Assembly: GCA_905234355.1 (NCBI GenBank)
Contig: CAJOHP010000036.1
Location: 1-16,834, forward strand
Reading direction: 5' to 3'
DNA: 16,834 nt
Source of the DNA: an uncultured Prevotella sp.
GTDB lineage: Bacteria; Bacteroidota; Bacteroidia; Bacteroidales; Bacteroidaceae
Shown: piece after piece, positions 7,781 to 15,470 of the stretch
Numbering within the stretch: the stretch's first letter is position 1
Layout: the number at the start of each line of letters is the position of its first letter
Position numbers and translations under genes: made by a program
The notes under the pieces: model-generated
The model's input: only the letters and a program-made list of their open reading frames with translations
What the model was told of the DNA's origin: nothing
The model's database searches: none

Positions 7781-9237
7781 TTCTCCTCCTCCTCCTTATT
7801 GTCGTTATTCTTTATCGCCTCTTCTATAGCACTCTTTTCTTTCTCTGTCAGCCCAGACTTGCTGTCGGGCTGCCCGGCCAGTGTCATGGTGCTTTGGCCG
7901 TCTGCAGCTCTCGTCACACCATATTCCAGCACGGGCGCCGATGCCCTCGGGACGCTCTTCTTCGTGCCGAAGAGGTAGGAAATGGTGATATTGAAGTGGG
8001 TGGCACCGAGGATGTGCTTCCACCTGTTTTCCAGCCACATGAGGTGGTCGTCGTATCGCTCGTTGGGGCCTAGCGAATAGTTCTTTCCCGGATACTGTTC
8101 GGCATAGTCCTGTGCCCATGAGCTACCGACATAGTGGCGGTACTTGGTGGGAATCCATCCCAGTGCCAGTCCGCCGTCGATGGCCCATTGGTTGCGTCGC
8201 CCGAAGCGGTGCTGGTAGCCTATGTTGGCATAGACGTTGAGGTACTCGCCCTGCCAGCCTTCGCTCTGCTTCCACTCTATGTCGTAGTAGCCGCCCGCCA
8301 GTCCCAAGCCGATGTGCCATCCGTCGAGGGTGTGGTGCTTCTGCCGGTTGCCCAGCCAGTAGCGCAACTCCACACCCACGTTGAGGGCCTGCTCGGCATG
8401 TGCGTTGTGGCTCCACGTCCACCATGGCATGAAGAACTCGCCCTCGATGCTCCATCGGTTGGTGGCGCCCAGTGAGCGTTCCACCTGCACGTTGGGAGCG
8501 ATGACGCCCCACAGCAGCAGGTTGGTCTTCACGGCCCAGACATGGCTGAGGTCGACAGGTGCCTCATACTGCGGACAGGGCTCCGGCAGATAGATGATGG
8601 TGTCGCGCACCAGGATGGTGTCGCGCCTCGACACGGTGAGCTCGCGCACAGGGAAGATGACGGCAGAGCCCGACGTGCGCAGGGAGGGCAGGTAGCGTGC
8701 GTTCAGCTCGCGCCACACACGGCCGTTCTTCAGCTTGCGCAACCGCTGCTCGCGGTCGTCGGTCTGCCACTCGTCCGTGCCGGGACGCCTGCCCAGAATG
8801 GTGAGCACCTCTTCGCGCCAGGGCTCGTCGGACTGCTCCACCATATTGTAAAGCTTTCCCCATCGTGCGCCTTCGTTGATGACGGTGCAATGGAGCACAA
8901 GGCCTTTCAGGCGCTTGGTGAGCAATTCTTTCAAGGCGATGCCACGCTGTTCGCCCAGCCGGCGGTTCAGCTCTTCGGGACCTTCGGGCGAGGCGCCCGT
9001 GTAAATGTTCAGTTGCATCTCTTCTTGCCCGGAAATGGCCAGATTGCGTTCCACGCGCTGACAAAACTGGTCTATCTGGCGCTCATTGTCGGCATCAGAC
9101 AGGTCTATGGTGCTTTGACCCACACGGAACTGCACTTGTAGCGTGTCGCTAAGCACAGTGTCTGCGCTCATCTGCCGACTTGTTGAGAGCATGAGCATTA
9201 AGACAATAAAATATAGGATTCTTTTACAATACATCAT
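7777..9237 (-). CDS. DUF3575 domain protein with OmpA-like N-terminal segment, first gene of pilus operon
   Basis: This 486-residue exported protein has an N-terminal hydrophobic signal (residues 1-25, ILYFIVLMLMLS). Residues 33-110 carry an OmpA-like segment: VQFRVGQSTIDLSD, then YTGASPEGPEELNRRLGEQR, close to the peptidoglycan-binding NxxLxxxR pattern. A DUF3575 region follows from about 235 to 435 (VKTNLLLWGVIAPNVQVE, a tryptophan-rich strand at 266-276, GIGxGxYY-like strands and a terminal ITISYLFG), consistent with an outer-membrane beta-barrel. The tail is charged (KNNDNKEEEEK). The start is the first of two adjacent ATGs (9237 and 9234), about 30 bases from the promoter -7 box. DUF3575 proteins commonly accompany fimbrillin clusters, and a pilus biogenesis or anchoring role is inferred from this. 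Confidence 0.85.
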   Translation of the reverse strand: MMYCKRILYFIVLMLMLSTSRQMSADTVLSDTLQVQFRVGQSTIDLSDADNERQIDQFCQRVERNLAISGQEEMQLNIYTGASPEGPEELNRRLGEQRGIALKELLTKRLKGLVLHCTVINEGARWGKLYNMVEQSDEPWREEVLTILGRRPGTDEWQTDDREQRLRKLKNGRVWRELNARYLPSLRTSGSAVIFPVRELTVSRRDTILVRDTIIYLPEPCPQYEAPVDLSHVWAVKTNLLLWGVIAPNVQVERSLGATNRWSIEGEFFMPWWTWSHNAHAEQALNVGVELRYWLGNRQKHHTLDGWHIGLGLAGGYYDIEWKQSEGWQGEYLNVYANIGYQHRFGRRNQWAIDGGLALGWIPTKYRHYVGSSWAQDYAEQYPGKNYSLGPNERYDDHLMWLENRWKHILGATHFNITISYLFGTKKSVPRASAPVLEYGVTRAADGQSTMTLAGQPDSKSGLTEKEKSAIEEAIKNNDNKEEEEK

Positions 9238-9266
9238 GTCAAGAATGGTTAAGCCTATTTTTTTGG

Positions 9267-9297
9267 CAAAGTTATATAAAATATTTTAATTTGCAAA
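9267..9297 (-). promoter_or_regulatory. Bacteroidetes-type promoter of the pilus operon
   Basis: On the minus strand TTTG lies at 9297-9294 and TAACTTTG at 9274-9267, separated by exactly 19 bases, matching TTTG-N19-21-TAnnTTTG. The implied transcript start near 9260 leaves a leader of only about 20 bases. The stretch T8-A-T8-A-T6 at 9311-9334 reads as A-tracts just upstream of the -33 box and could act like an UP element. Confidence 0.75.
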
Positions 9298-9435
9298 GAA
9301 AATCGGGAGATTTTTTTTATTTTTTTTATTTTTTGATAAAATAAACTACAATTCCGTTCGGCTTGATAAGGCCGGAAAATATGCCTCGGGGCAGCATCTG
9401 CGGGACGATGGCGGACAATAGGGACGCAGCTTGAA

Positions 9436-9459
9436 AAAACTTTCCCGCAGTAAAGTTTT
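9436..9459. promoter_or_regulatory. Perfect inverted repeat overlapping the meaB -33 box, possible operator
   Basis: AAAACTTT (9436-9443) and AAAGTTTT (9452-9459) are perfect 8-base arms around an 8-base spacer. The right arm overlaps the TTTG -33 element (9457-9460). The position suits a dimeric repressor site, but the AT-rich arms could arise by chance. Confidence 0.35.
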
Positions 9460-9487
9460 GCCACGTCGTTTTTTATCCGTAAATTTG
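9457..9487 (+). promoter_or_regulatory. Bacteroidetes-type promoter of meaB-ispH
   Basis: TTTG at 9457-9460, a 19-base spacer, then TAAATTTG at 9480-9487, a perfect match to the Bacteroidetes primary sigma consensus. The start site would be near 9494, giving a leader of about 70 bases before the meaB ATG. Confidence 0.75.
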
Positions 9488-9565
9488 CAGGCAGTTTACA
9501 CCACTATCAACAGTCTTCACTGACGTATATATATAATAAGGTGCAGGGAAATTAATTAGTATCGC

Positions 9566-10660
9566 ATGAATCATCCAGAGAATAGCTCCGAGTATGCTGG
9601 TCTGCAGGTGAATAGCGGCGTGGAGCAGCCGTCGGTCATCAACCCCTATCTGCAGCGCAACCGCTACCGCCGTCGTGAGCTCAGCGCCGGCGAGATGGTA
9701 GAAGGCATCCTGAAGGGCGACGTCACCGTGCTCTCGCAGGCCGTCACCCTCATAGAGAGTGTCAACCCCTCCCACCAGCAGAAGGCGCAGGAGGTGATAG
9801 CGCGCTGTCTGCCCTACAGCGGCAAGAGCGTGCGCGTGGGCATCAGCGGCGTGCCCGGCGCCGGCAAGTCGACCAGCATCGACGAGTTTGGCATTCACCT
9901 GCTGCGCGAGAAAGGGGGCCGTCTGGCCGTGCTGGCCATCGACCCTTCGTCGGAGCGCACCAAGGGCAGCATACTCGGCGACAAGACACGCATGGAGAAG
10001 CTCGCCGTGCATCCCGACTCGTTCATACGCCCCAGCCCGTCGGCCGGGTCGCTGGGCGGTGTGGCACGCAAGACGCGCGAGACCATCATACTCTGCGAGG
10101 CCGCCGGGTTCGACAAGGTCTTTGTCGAGACCGTCGGCGTGGGACAGAGCGAGACGGCCTGCCACTCCATGGTCGACTTCTTCCTGCTCATACAGGTGGC
10201 AGGCACAGGCGACGAGCTGCAGGGCATCAAGCGAGGCATCATGGAGATAAGCGACGGCATCGTCATCAACAAGTGCGACGGCGACAACGTGGACCGGTGC
10301 CAGATGGCTGCCACCAACTTCCGCAACGCCCTGCACTTCTTCCCCATGCCCGAGAGCGGATGGATACCGAAGGTGCTCTGCTACAGCGGGTTCTACGGTC
10401 TGGGCATCAAGGAGGTGTGGGACATGATCTATCAGTACTTCGACTTCGTCAAGGCCAACGGCTACTTCGACTATCGCCGGCAGGAGCAGGCGAAGTACTG
10501 GATGTATGAGAGTATCAACGAGCACCTGAAGAACAATTTCTACAACAACGCCGCAGTGGAGCAGCAGCTCCGTCAGGCCGAGCGCGACGTGCTGCAGGGG
10601 CGCAAGACCAGCTTCGTGGCAGCACAGGACCTGCTCGATATGTACTATAAAAGCATCTGA
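9566..10660 (+). CDS. meaB: Methylmalonyl-CoA mutase-associated GTPase MeaB (ArgK family)
   Basis: This 364-residue cytoplasmic G3E-family GTPase is the chaperone that loads and protects the adenosylcobalamin cofactor of methylmalonyl-CoA mutase, in the succinate-propionate route. The Walker A motif GVPGAGKST is at residues 95-103, DPSS at 126-129, the switch/G3 region ETVGVGQSE at 188-196 and the base-recognition NKCD at 235-238. SAGSLGGVA (159-167) is typical of the family. Length is within the family range, with an N-terminal extension of roughly 35 residues. The mutase subunit genes are not in this window. The stop is followed after 4 bases by ispH, so the two are probably cotranscribed. 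Older annotations call such proteins ArgK or lysine/arginine transport kinases, which is a misnomer. Confidence 0.96.
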   Translation: MNHPENSSEYAGLQVNSGVEQPSVINPYLQRNRYRRRELSAGEMVEGILKGDVTVLSQAVTLIESVNPSHQQKAQEVIARCLPYSGKSVRVGISGVPGAGKSTSIDEFGIHLLREKGGRLAVLAIDPSSERTKGSILGDKTRMEKLAVHPDSFIRPSPSAGSLGGVARKTRETIILCEAAGFDKVFVETVGVGQSETACHSMVDFFLLIQVAGTGDELQGIKRGIMEISDGIVINKCDGDNVDRCQMAATNFRNALHFFPMPESGWIPKVLCYSGFYGLGIKEVWDMIYQYFDFVKANGYFDYRRQEQAKYWMYESINEHLKNNFYNNAAVEQQLRQAERDVLQGRKTSFVAAQDLLDMYYKSI

Positions 10661-10664
10661 GGCC

Positions 10665-11558
10665 ATGCAGATAGAGATAGACAGCGGCAGTGGCTTCTGC
10701 TTCGGCGTGACCACGGCCATCAGCAAGGCCGAGGAGGAGCTGGCCCACGGCGGGACGCTCTATTGCCTGGGCGACATCGTGCACAACGGCATGGAGTGTG
10801 AGCGCCTGCGGCAGCTGGGCCTGGTCACCATCGGCCACGACGAGCTGCGCCAGCTGCACGGCGTCAAGGTGCTGCTGCGTGCTCATGGCGAGCCCCCCGA
10901 AACCTATGCGCTGGCCCGCGAGAACGACATCGAGATAATCGATGCCACATGCCCGGTGGTGCTGCAGCTGCAGAAGCGCATCAAGACACAGTATGGCGAG
11001 AACCCGCAGGCCCAGATCGTCATCTTCGGCAAGAACGGACATGCCGAGGTGCTCGGGCTCGTGGGCCAGACCTGCGGCCAGGCCATTGTCGTGGAGTGCT
11101 TTGCCGACCTGGAGAGGCTGGCCTCACCCGGCGGACGGGCCGACGGACGACGGCTCGACTTCTCGCGCGACATCTACCTCTACTCCCAGACCACCAAGTC
11201 GCTCGACGAGTTTCACCGCATCATCACCTACATACAGCAGCACATCGCCCCGGGCGCCACCTTCCGCTCGTTCGACACCATCTGCCGTCAGGTGGCCAAC
11301 CGCATGCCCAACATCTCGCAGTTTGCCACCCGCCACGACCTCATACTCTTTGTCTGCGGGCGCAAGAGCAGCAACGGCAAGGTGCTCTTTGGCGAGTGTC
11401 TGCGCGTCAATCCCAACAGCCACCTCATCGAGGGCCCCGACGAGATAGACCCTCAGTGGTTGCAGGGCGTCACCACCATAGGCATCTGCGGAGCCACAAG
11501 CACTCCCAAGTGGCTCATGGAGCAGTGTCGCGACGCCATCAGCCGGGGCGGATACTGA
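10665..11558 (+). CDS. ispH: 4-hydroxy-3-methylbut-2-enyl diphosphate reductase
   Basis: IspH is an iron-sulfur enzyme that makes IPP and DMAPP from HMBPP in the last step of the MEP isoprenoid pathway. The three cluster-ligating cysteines are present: Cys12 (SGFCFGV), Cys96 (DATCPVV) and Cys207 (FDTICRQ). The substrate-site residues His40 (IVHNG), His74 (RAHGEPP) and the conserved Glu128 in GHAEVLGLVGQ are also visible, as is CGRKSSN near 231-237. The 297 residues compare with about 316 in E. coli. It begins 4 bases after the meaB stop (TGAGGCCATG), the GAGG probably serving as ribosome site. The operon partner is not metabolically linked in an obvious way. Confidence 0.97.
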   Translation: MQIEIDSGSGFCFGVTTAISKAEEELAHGGTLYCLGDIVHNGMECERLRQLGLVTIGHDELRQLHGVKVLLRAHGEPPETYALARENDIEIIDATCPVVLQLQKRIKTQYGENPQAQIVIFGKNGHAEVLGLVGQTCGQAIVVECFADLERLASPGGRADGRRLDFSRDIYLYSQTTKSLDEFHRIITYIQQHIAPGATFRSFDTICRQVANRMPNISQFATRHDLILFVCGRKSSNGKVLFGECLRVNPNSHLIEGPDEIDPQWLQGVTTIGICGATSTPKWLMEQCRDAISRGGY

Positions 11559-11696
11559 GACCCGTACACATCTGTCATCGCCAACAGCATGTCTATGCCT
11601 GTCCCTATGGTGGGGTGGCAAATGGCGGACAGGCATAAAGCCCGTCCCTACGGCATGATCGCCCACGGGTTTTTCGGACAGGCATAAAGCCCGTCA
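11559..11696. repeat. REP-like palindromic repeats between convergent ispH and rsmD
   Basis: A 21-base direct repeat that begins CGGACAGGCATAAAGCCC occurs at 11626-11646 and 11675-11695, 49 bases apart. A third, inverted partial copy, TATGCCTGTCC (11594-11604), pairs perfectly with GGACAGGCATA (11627-11637). Each direct copy is itself a small hairpin, best on the minus strand: GGCTTTATGCC core with GAC/GTC flanks and one G-T pair. This is the look of dispersed REP-type intergenic palindromes. Bidirectional termination is a possible side role. Confidence 0.6.
11641..11674 (+). terminator. Possible weak terminator after ispH
   Basis: CCCGT (11641-11645) can pair with ACGGG (11665-11669), directly followed by five T (11670-11674). 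The stem is only 5 bases with a 19-base loop, so this is tentative. It overlaps the first REP-like copy. Confidence 0.25.
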
Positions 11697-12227
11697 TTAC
11701 CTGAACAGCGAGAAGTTGACACTGCCGTAGGCCCTGTGCTCCACGAAGTGTGGGTGCTGTGAGAAGTCGTGGTCTTTGCCGTGCTCGAAGACAAAGAGCC
11801 CGCCCTGTGCGATGAGCTCGTGCTGGAAGACGAGGTCGGGCAGCGAGGGTAGCTCGGGCAGAGCGTAGGGCGGGTCGGCAAAGACGAGGTCGAAGGGCTG
11901 TCGGCAGCTCTTCATGAAGCGGAACACATCGGCACGCAGGGGCAGCAGACGGCTGTCGCCCAGCTTCTTCGCGCAGTCGGCTATGAAGCGGTGGTGGTCG
12001 CGGTCGAGCTCTACGCTCACCACCTGGCTGCAGCCGCGCGAGAGCAGTTCCAGACTGATGCTGCCCGTGCCCGAGAAGAGGTCGAGCGCGCGCAGATCCT
12101 CAAGGTCCAGGTAGCCCTGGAGCACGTTGAAGATGTTTTCCTTGGCAAAGTCGGTCGTGGGCCGCGCCTTGAAGGAGCGGGGTATGTCGAAGTGTCGGCC
12201 TTTATACTTTCCAGTGATGATGCGCAT
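11697..12227 (-). CDS. rsmD: 16S rRNA (guanine(966)-N2)-methyltransferase RsmD
   Basis: This 176-residue SAM-dependent methyltransferase modifies G966 of 16S rRNA in the small ribosomal subunit. The protein begins MRIITGKYKGRHF, the family's usual N-terminus, with the SAM-binding motif LDLFSGTGSISLE at 48-60, an acidic SVELD at 71-75 and the catalytic DPPY at 118-121. The frame stays open upstream to 12626, but that extension overlaps the DUF3822 gene and is low-complexity Ala/Arg shadow sequence, so the ATG at 12227 is the true start. It lies 23 bases downstream of the DUF3822 gene, an arrangement seen in other Bacteroidetes, and is probably cotranscribed with it. No clear Shine-Dalgarno is visible. 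Confidence 0.95.
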   Translation of the reverse strand: MRIITGKYKGRHFDIPRSFKARPTTDFAKENIFNVLQGYLDLEDLRALDLFSGTGSISLELLSRGCSQVVSVELDRDHHRFIADCAKKLGDSRLLPLRADVFRFMKSCRQPFDLVFADPPYALPELPSLPDLVFQHELIAQGGLFVFEHGKDHDFSQHPHFVEHRAYGSVNFSLFR

Positions 12228-12250
12228 GGGGTGGGGCAGGGGACTTGTGT

Positions 12251-13051
12251 TTAGCGGCCTTTGACGAAGAGCGTCTGCAGGTCGTAGGGCATGTTCTTTA
12301 TCTCTGTCACGGGCGCGCGGTTGAAGTCGGCCGAAGGGTTGATGACGTAAGCCTTCTGCAGGTACTTGCGCAGCTCGCCGAGCAGCCATTCCTGCTCGGG
12401 TATCTCGCCCACGATGTGCAGCTCGTCGTATTCGGGCTCCAGCTGCAGCTGCTTCCACACGTAGAGCAGGAAGTAGAGACTGTTGTAGGCGTGCTTGGCC
12501 TCGAAGGAGTTGCAGAACTTGAATCGGTTCTTCTGGAAGCTGAATATCTCCAGTCGCCGCTCGTGGAAGTATCCATAGAGCTTGTTGCGCGGCCCGATGA
12601 AGCTGCGCTGGTGCAGGTAGCGCCACACGGGGGAGACGGCACAGACGAACTTGGCGTCGTGGAAGTGGTCGTCGACGACCAGGCGCAGGTCTTTGTTGAT
12701 GGTGAAGATGGCCACGGCATTCAGGTCGGGCAGCACGTTGTAGAGCTTGGCGTCCTGTTCGGCCGTGGGGAAGGCGTGCTGGTGCAGAGGCTGCATGAGC
12801 TGCTCGTCGAAGAGCTCCACCGGCATGAGCAGCACAGGGCTGTCGATGAGCACCCGCACGCGGGGAGGGGCATCGAGCAGCATGTCGCTCTGCTTGAACG
12901 CTTCGCGCAGATTGGCCGCCATAGAGACGCCGCTCTTCACCACGTAGGGCTCGAAGACGACACGGCCCGCGTCGTCGGGCATGGCAAACGACAGCGTGTT
13001 GCGTCCTACGCGGATGGTGAGTCGCTTCTGCTTGATAAGGGTTTCAGGCAT
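12251..13051 (-). CDS. DUF3822 family protein
   Basis: This is a 266-residue cytoplasmic protein with no signal peptide and no transmembrane segment. Recognisable stretches are RLTIRVGRNTLSFAM near the N-terminus, VRVLIDSPVLLMPVELFDE in the middle, and FCNSFEAKHAYNSLYFLLYVWKQL followed by ELHIVGE towards the C-terminus. These fit the DUF3822 family, whose members are Bacteroidetes-specific and usually sit just upstream of rsmD as here. Function is not established. The alternating strand pattern resembles the actin-like ATPase fold of pilus and cell-division ATPases, but no nucleotide-binding motif can be read with confidence. A TAACTTTG -7 box precedes it at 13081-13074. Confidence 0.83.
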   Translation of the reverse strand: MPETLIKQKRLTIRVGRNTLSFAMPDDAGRVVFEPYVVKSGVSMAANLREAFKQSDMLLDAPPRVRVLIDSPVLLMPVELFDEQLMQPLHQHAFPTAEQDAKLYNVLPDLNAVAIFTINKDLRLVVDDHFHDAKFVCAVSPVWRYLHQRSFIGPRNKLYGYFHERRLEIFSFQKNRFKFCNSFEAKHAYNSLYFLLYVWKQLQLEPEYDELHIVGEIPEQEWLLGELRKYLQKAYVINPSADFNRAPVTEIKNMPYDLQTLFVKGR

Positions 13052-13073
13052 GGGTCTTGATGCTTTTTGGTTG

Positions 13074-13081
13074 CAAAGTTA
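13074..13081 (-). promoter_or_regulatory. -7 promoter box for DUF3822-rsmD
   Basis: TAACTTTG on the minus strand, 22 bases before the DUF3822 ATG, matches TAnnTTTG. No TTTG lies at the expected 19-21 bases upstream, so the -33 element is weak or absent. Confidence 0.5.
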
Positions 13082-13125
13082 TGAAAATCTTGTGAGATAA
13101 AGGCCATTTATTGTGAATAATTTAG

Positions 13126-13133
13126 TAACTTTG
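13126..13133 (+). promoter_or_regulatory. -7 promoter box for the S8 peptidase gene
   Basis: TAACTTTG lies 24 bases before the peptidase ATG and matches the Bacteroidetes -7 consensus. No good -33 TTTG is found at the right distance. It is divergent from the DUF3822 box, 44 bases away. Confidence 0.5.
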
Positions 13134-13157
13134 CCCTCAAACTAACATTTTTAGCTG

Positions 13158-15389
13158 ATGAAGAAATCCTTTCTGTCGTTTCTGCTGCTGTTTGTCGGCC
13201 TGCTGCTGTCGCAGGCTGTAGGTGTGCAGCGGCCCGCTCTGCACAAGCTGTCGCCCCTGCTGCGGCGTCTGGCTGCCGATGTGGCAGCCGACTCGGTCGC
13301 TGTGGGCTCGGCAGGCAGTGAGCGTCGCGCGCACGCGTATATATATGAAAAGGTGTGCGCCTTCGTCAGTGCCGGCACCGACGGCGAGCGTGTGCTGCGC
13401 TCTCACGGCTGTGAGCCGCTGGCCCGTTCGGGGCGTGTGTGGGTGGCAGGCATCCCCGCCGACCGGCTCGGCACGCTCTCGGCTGACCCTCGCGTGAGCC
13501 GCATCGAGGCACGGCAGGGCACCCATGCGCTGCTCGACTCCATGGCCATACACCTCCATGCCACCGATGCCTACCAGGGACGGCAGCTGCCCCAGCCCTA
13601 CAGCGGACGAGGCGTCGTCATGGGCGTGATGGACATAGGCTTCGACCTGACACATCCCACCTTCTACGACCGCACCGCTACCACCTACCGCATCAGCCGC
13701 TTCTGGGACCAGCTCTCGGCCGACACCGTGGGCAGCACCTTCTTTGTGGGACGCGACTACAGGGGCGCCCACGAGCTGCTCGCCCTCGCACACTCACGCG
13801 ACGGACTCGACCAGACACACGGCACCCATACACTCGGCATCGCAGCCGGCAGCGGCTACGACTCGCCCTATCAGGGCATGGCGCCCGAGGCCGACCTCTG
13901 CATCGTGGCCAATGCCGTGACCGACGACCTGGTGTATATCGACTCGGCCGATGTGTATAAGTACACCTACGCCACCGACGCCCTCGGCTTCAAGTACATC
14001 TTCGACTATGCCGACAGTGTGGGCCGTCCCTGCGTCATCTCCTTCAGCGAGGGCAGCGGACAGGACTTCTGGGGCTACGACCTGCTCTACTACGAGTTTC
14101 TCGACAGTCTCGTGGGTCCGGGCCATATCCTCGTGGCCTCCGCCGGCAATCAGGGGCACGTGCCCTCACGCATCTACAAGCCGCGGGGCGTGGCCTCGGC
14201 GGGCGCCTTCATCACCTCGGGCACACCTTCGGCCACCGTCACGATGAAGACCGACCGCCCTTGTGTCCTGCGCTTCGTGGCCTACACCGAGCGGCGCGAC
14301 ACCCTCATGCTCCTTACCGACAGTGTGACGGCCCGTCGCGACTCGGTCTACACCGACACGCTGCGGCTCGACGGCCACAGCTATGCCCTTGACGTCGTGG
14401 CCTATCCCTCGTGCTACCGTGCCGACGAGACGTGCTTCGACGTGACGCTCACCAAGAGCGGGGGCACCCGGCTGGGCAATACCGCAGAGCCGTGCAGCAT
14501 AGAGGTGCTGGCCGACGAGGCCGACGTGGAGCTCTACCGCGTGACGGGGACGCTCACCACCCACAGGCTGAACCCCGCACTGGCCGACGCACGAGCCACC
14601 CACAACATACACTCGCCGTCGAGCGCGCCCCGCGTAATCAGCGTGGGCAATACCGCCTACAGCACAAGCCATACCAACTATCTGGGCGAGCTGATGACGT
14701 CGGACGGCGGCACGGGCGGCGTGCGCACACCCACCTCGTCGGTGGGCCCCACCTACGACGGGCGCATCAAGCCCGACGTGATGGCACCGGGCATGAACAT
14801 CGTCTCGGCCTACAGCAGCTACTACATCGAGCACCATCCCACGGCCAACGACGTGCGCTGGGATGTGGCCCACTTCCCCTTCCGGGGCCGCACATACGCC
14901 TGGAACGCCAACAGCGGCACGTCGATGTCGGCGCCGGCCGTGGGCGGGGCCATCGCCCTGTGGCTCGAGGCACGTCCGCAGCTCACGCCCGAGGAGGCGC
15001 TCGACGCCATCGCCTGCACCAGCCACCGCTATGACCCCACGCTGAGCTATCCCAACAACGAGTATGGCTGGGGGCAGATCGACGTCTACCGAGGCCTGCT
15101 CTACCTGCTGGGCCTCGACGCCGTGCGCGATGTGTCGGCGCAGCCCATGGCGGCCAGGGTCAGTGTCCATGGCGGACAGTTGCACCTCCTGCTGGACGCA
15201 CCGGCGCAGCACGACCTGACCGTGCGTCTCTATACCCTTGCGGGGCGGCTCGCGGCCACCCATAGACTGCCGTCAGGGCAGGCCCGCTGCACCATGCCGC
15301 TGCACGCTGCACAGCCAGGCATCTACGCCGTGCAGCTCGACGGCGATGCCGCGCTGGCAGGGTCGGCACTGATACGCGTAAAGCCGTAG
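13158..15389 (+). CDS. Secreted S8 family (subtilisin-like) serine peptidase with T9SS-type C-terminal domain
   Basis: This 743-residue exported serine endopeptidase has a signal peptide (MKKSFLSFLLLFVGLLLSQAVG) followed by a probable propeptide to about residue 145. The catalytic triad is complete: Asp159 in VMDIGFDLTHP, His221 in DQTHGTHTLGIAAGS and Ser589 in NSGTSMSAPAVGG. The oxyanion-hole Asn331 is in ASAGNQG. Between His and Ser lies a long beta-rich insertion (roughly 355-480), as in Bacteroidetes subtilases. The last 80 residues (LTVRLYTLAGRLAATHRLP then GIYAVQLDGD, ending ALIRVKP) resemble the Por secretion tail, so type IX secretion to the surface or medium is likely but not certain. 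It is transcribed alone or with topB. The natural substrate cannot be told from sequence. Confidence 0.92.
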   Translation: MKKSFLSFLLLFVGLLLSQAVGVQRPALHKLSPLLRRLAADVAADSVAVGSAGSERRAHAYIYEKVCAFVSAGTDGERVLRSHGCEPLARSGRVWVAGIPADRLGTLSADPRVSRIEARQGTHALLDSMAIHLHATDAYQGRQLPQPYSGRGVVMGVMDIGFDLTHPTFYDRTATTYRISRFWDQLSADTVGSTFFVGRDYRGAHELLALAHSRDGLDQTHGTHTLGIAAGSGYDSPYQGMAPEADLCIVANAVTDDLVYIDSADVYKYTYATDALGFKYIFDYADSVGRPCVISFSEGSGQDFWGYDLLYYEFLDSLVGPGHILVASAGNQGHVPSRIYKPRGVASAGAFITSGTPSATVTMKTDRPCVLRFVAYTERRDTLMLLTDSVTARRDSVYTDTLRLDGHSYALDVVAYPSCYRADETCFDVTLTKSGGTRLGNTAEPCSIEVLADEADVELYRVTGTLTTHRLNPALADARATHNIHSPSSAPRVISVGNTAYSTSHTNYLGELMTSDGGTGGVRTPTSSVGPTYDGRIKPDVMAPGMNIVSAYSSYYIEHHPTANDVRWDVAHFPFRGRTYAWNANSGTSMSAPAVGGAIALWLEARPQLTPEEALDAIACTSHRYDPTLSYPNNEYGWGQIDVYRGLLYLLGLDAVRDVSAQPMAARVSVHGGQLHLLLDAPAQHDLTVRLYTLAGRLAATHRLPSGQARCTMPLHAAQPGIYAVQLDGDAALAGSALIRVKP

Positions 15390-15401
15390 CGGGCAAATTT
15401 T

Positions 15402-15431
15402 ATCTTGGATTTGCTTTCTCAAAACCAAGAT
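15402..15431. other. Inverted repeat upstream of topB
   Basis: ATCTTGG (15402-15408) and CCAAGAT (15425-15431) form perfect 7-base arms around a 16-base spacer, 13 bases after the peptidase stop and spanning the likely -33 region of topB. It may be an operator, or a weak terminator for the peptidase gene. No T-run follows. Confidence 0.35.
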
Positions 15432-15445
15432 TATTCGTACCTTTG
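15415..15445 (+). promoter_or_regulatory. Probable promoter of topB
   Basis: The -7 box TACCTTTG (15438-15445) matches TAnnTTTG. A TTTC at 15415-15418 sits at the ideal 19-base distance, whereas the exact TTTG at 15410-15413 is 24 bases away. The leader to the ATG would be about 18 bases. Confidence 0.55.
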
Positions 15446-15470
15446 CAGCCCGAAAGAAAGAGATAACGAC

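Larger units (their letters stand above)
9238..9565. other. Divergent intergenic region between pilus operon and meaB
   Basis: This 328-base gap holds two back-to-back consensus promoters (9267-9297 minus and 9457-9487 plus), a 24-base A/T tract (9311-9334) and an inverted repeat (9436-9459). I see no gene or structured RNA in it. The open frame of about 69 codons across it on the minus strand (9255-9464) spans the pilus promoter and shows no family pattern. Confidence 0.7.

Noticed and set aside
9473..10726. 417-codon open frame on the minus strand over meaB
   Set aside because: Antisense shadow of meaB, with His/Ala/Val-rich composition and no motif. It also crosses the meaB promoter.
12228..12626. 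Upstream extension of the rsmD frame
   Set aside because: It overlaps the DUF3822 gene in another frame and is Ala/Arg-rich, while the family N-terminus MRIITGKYKG starts at 12227.
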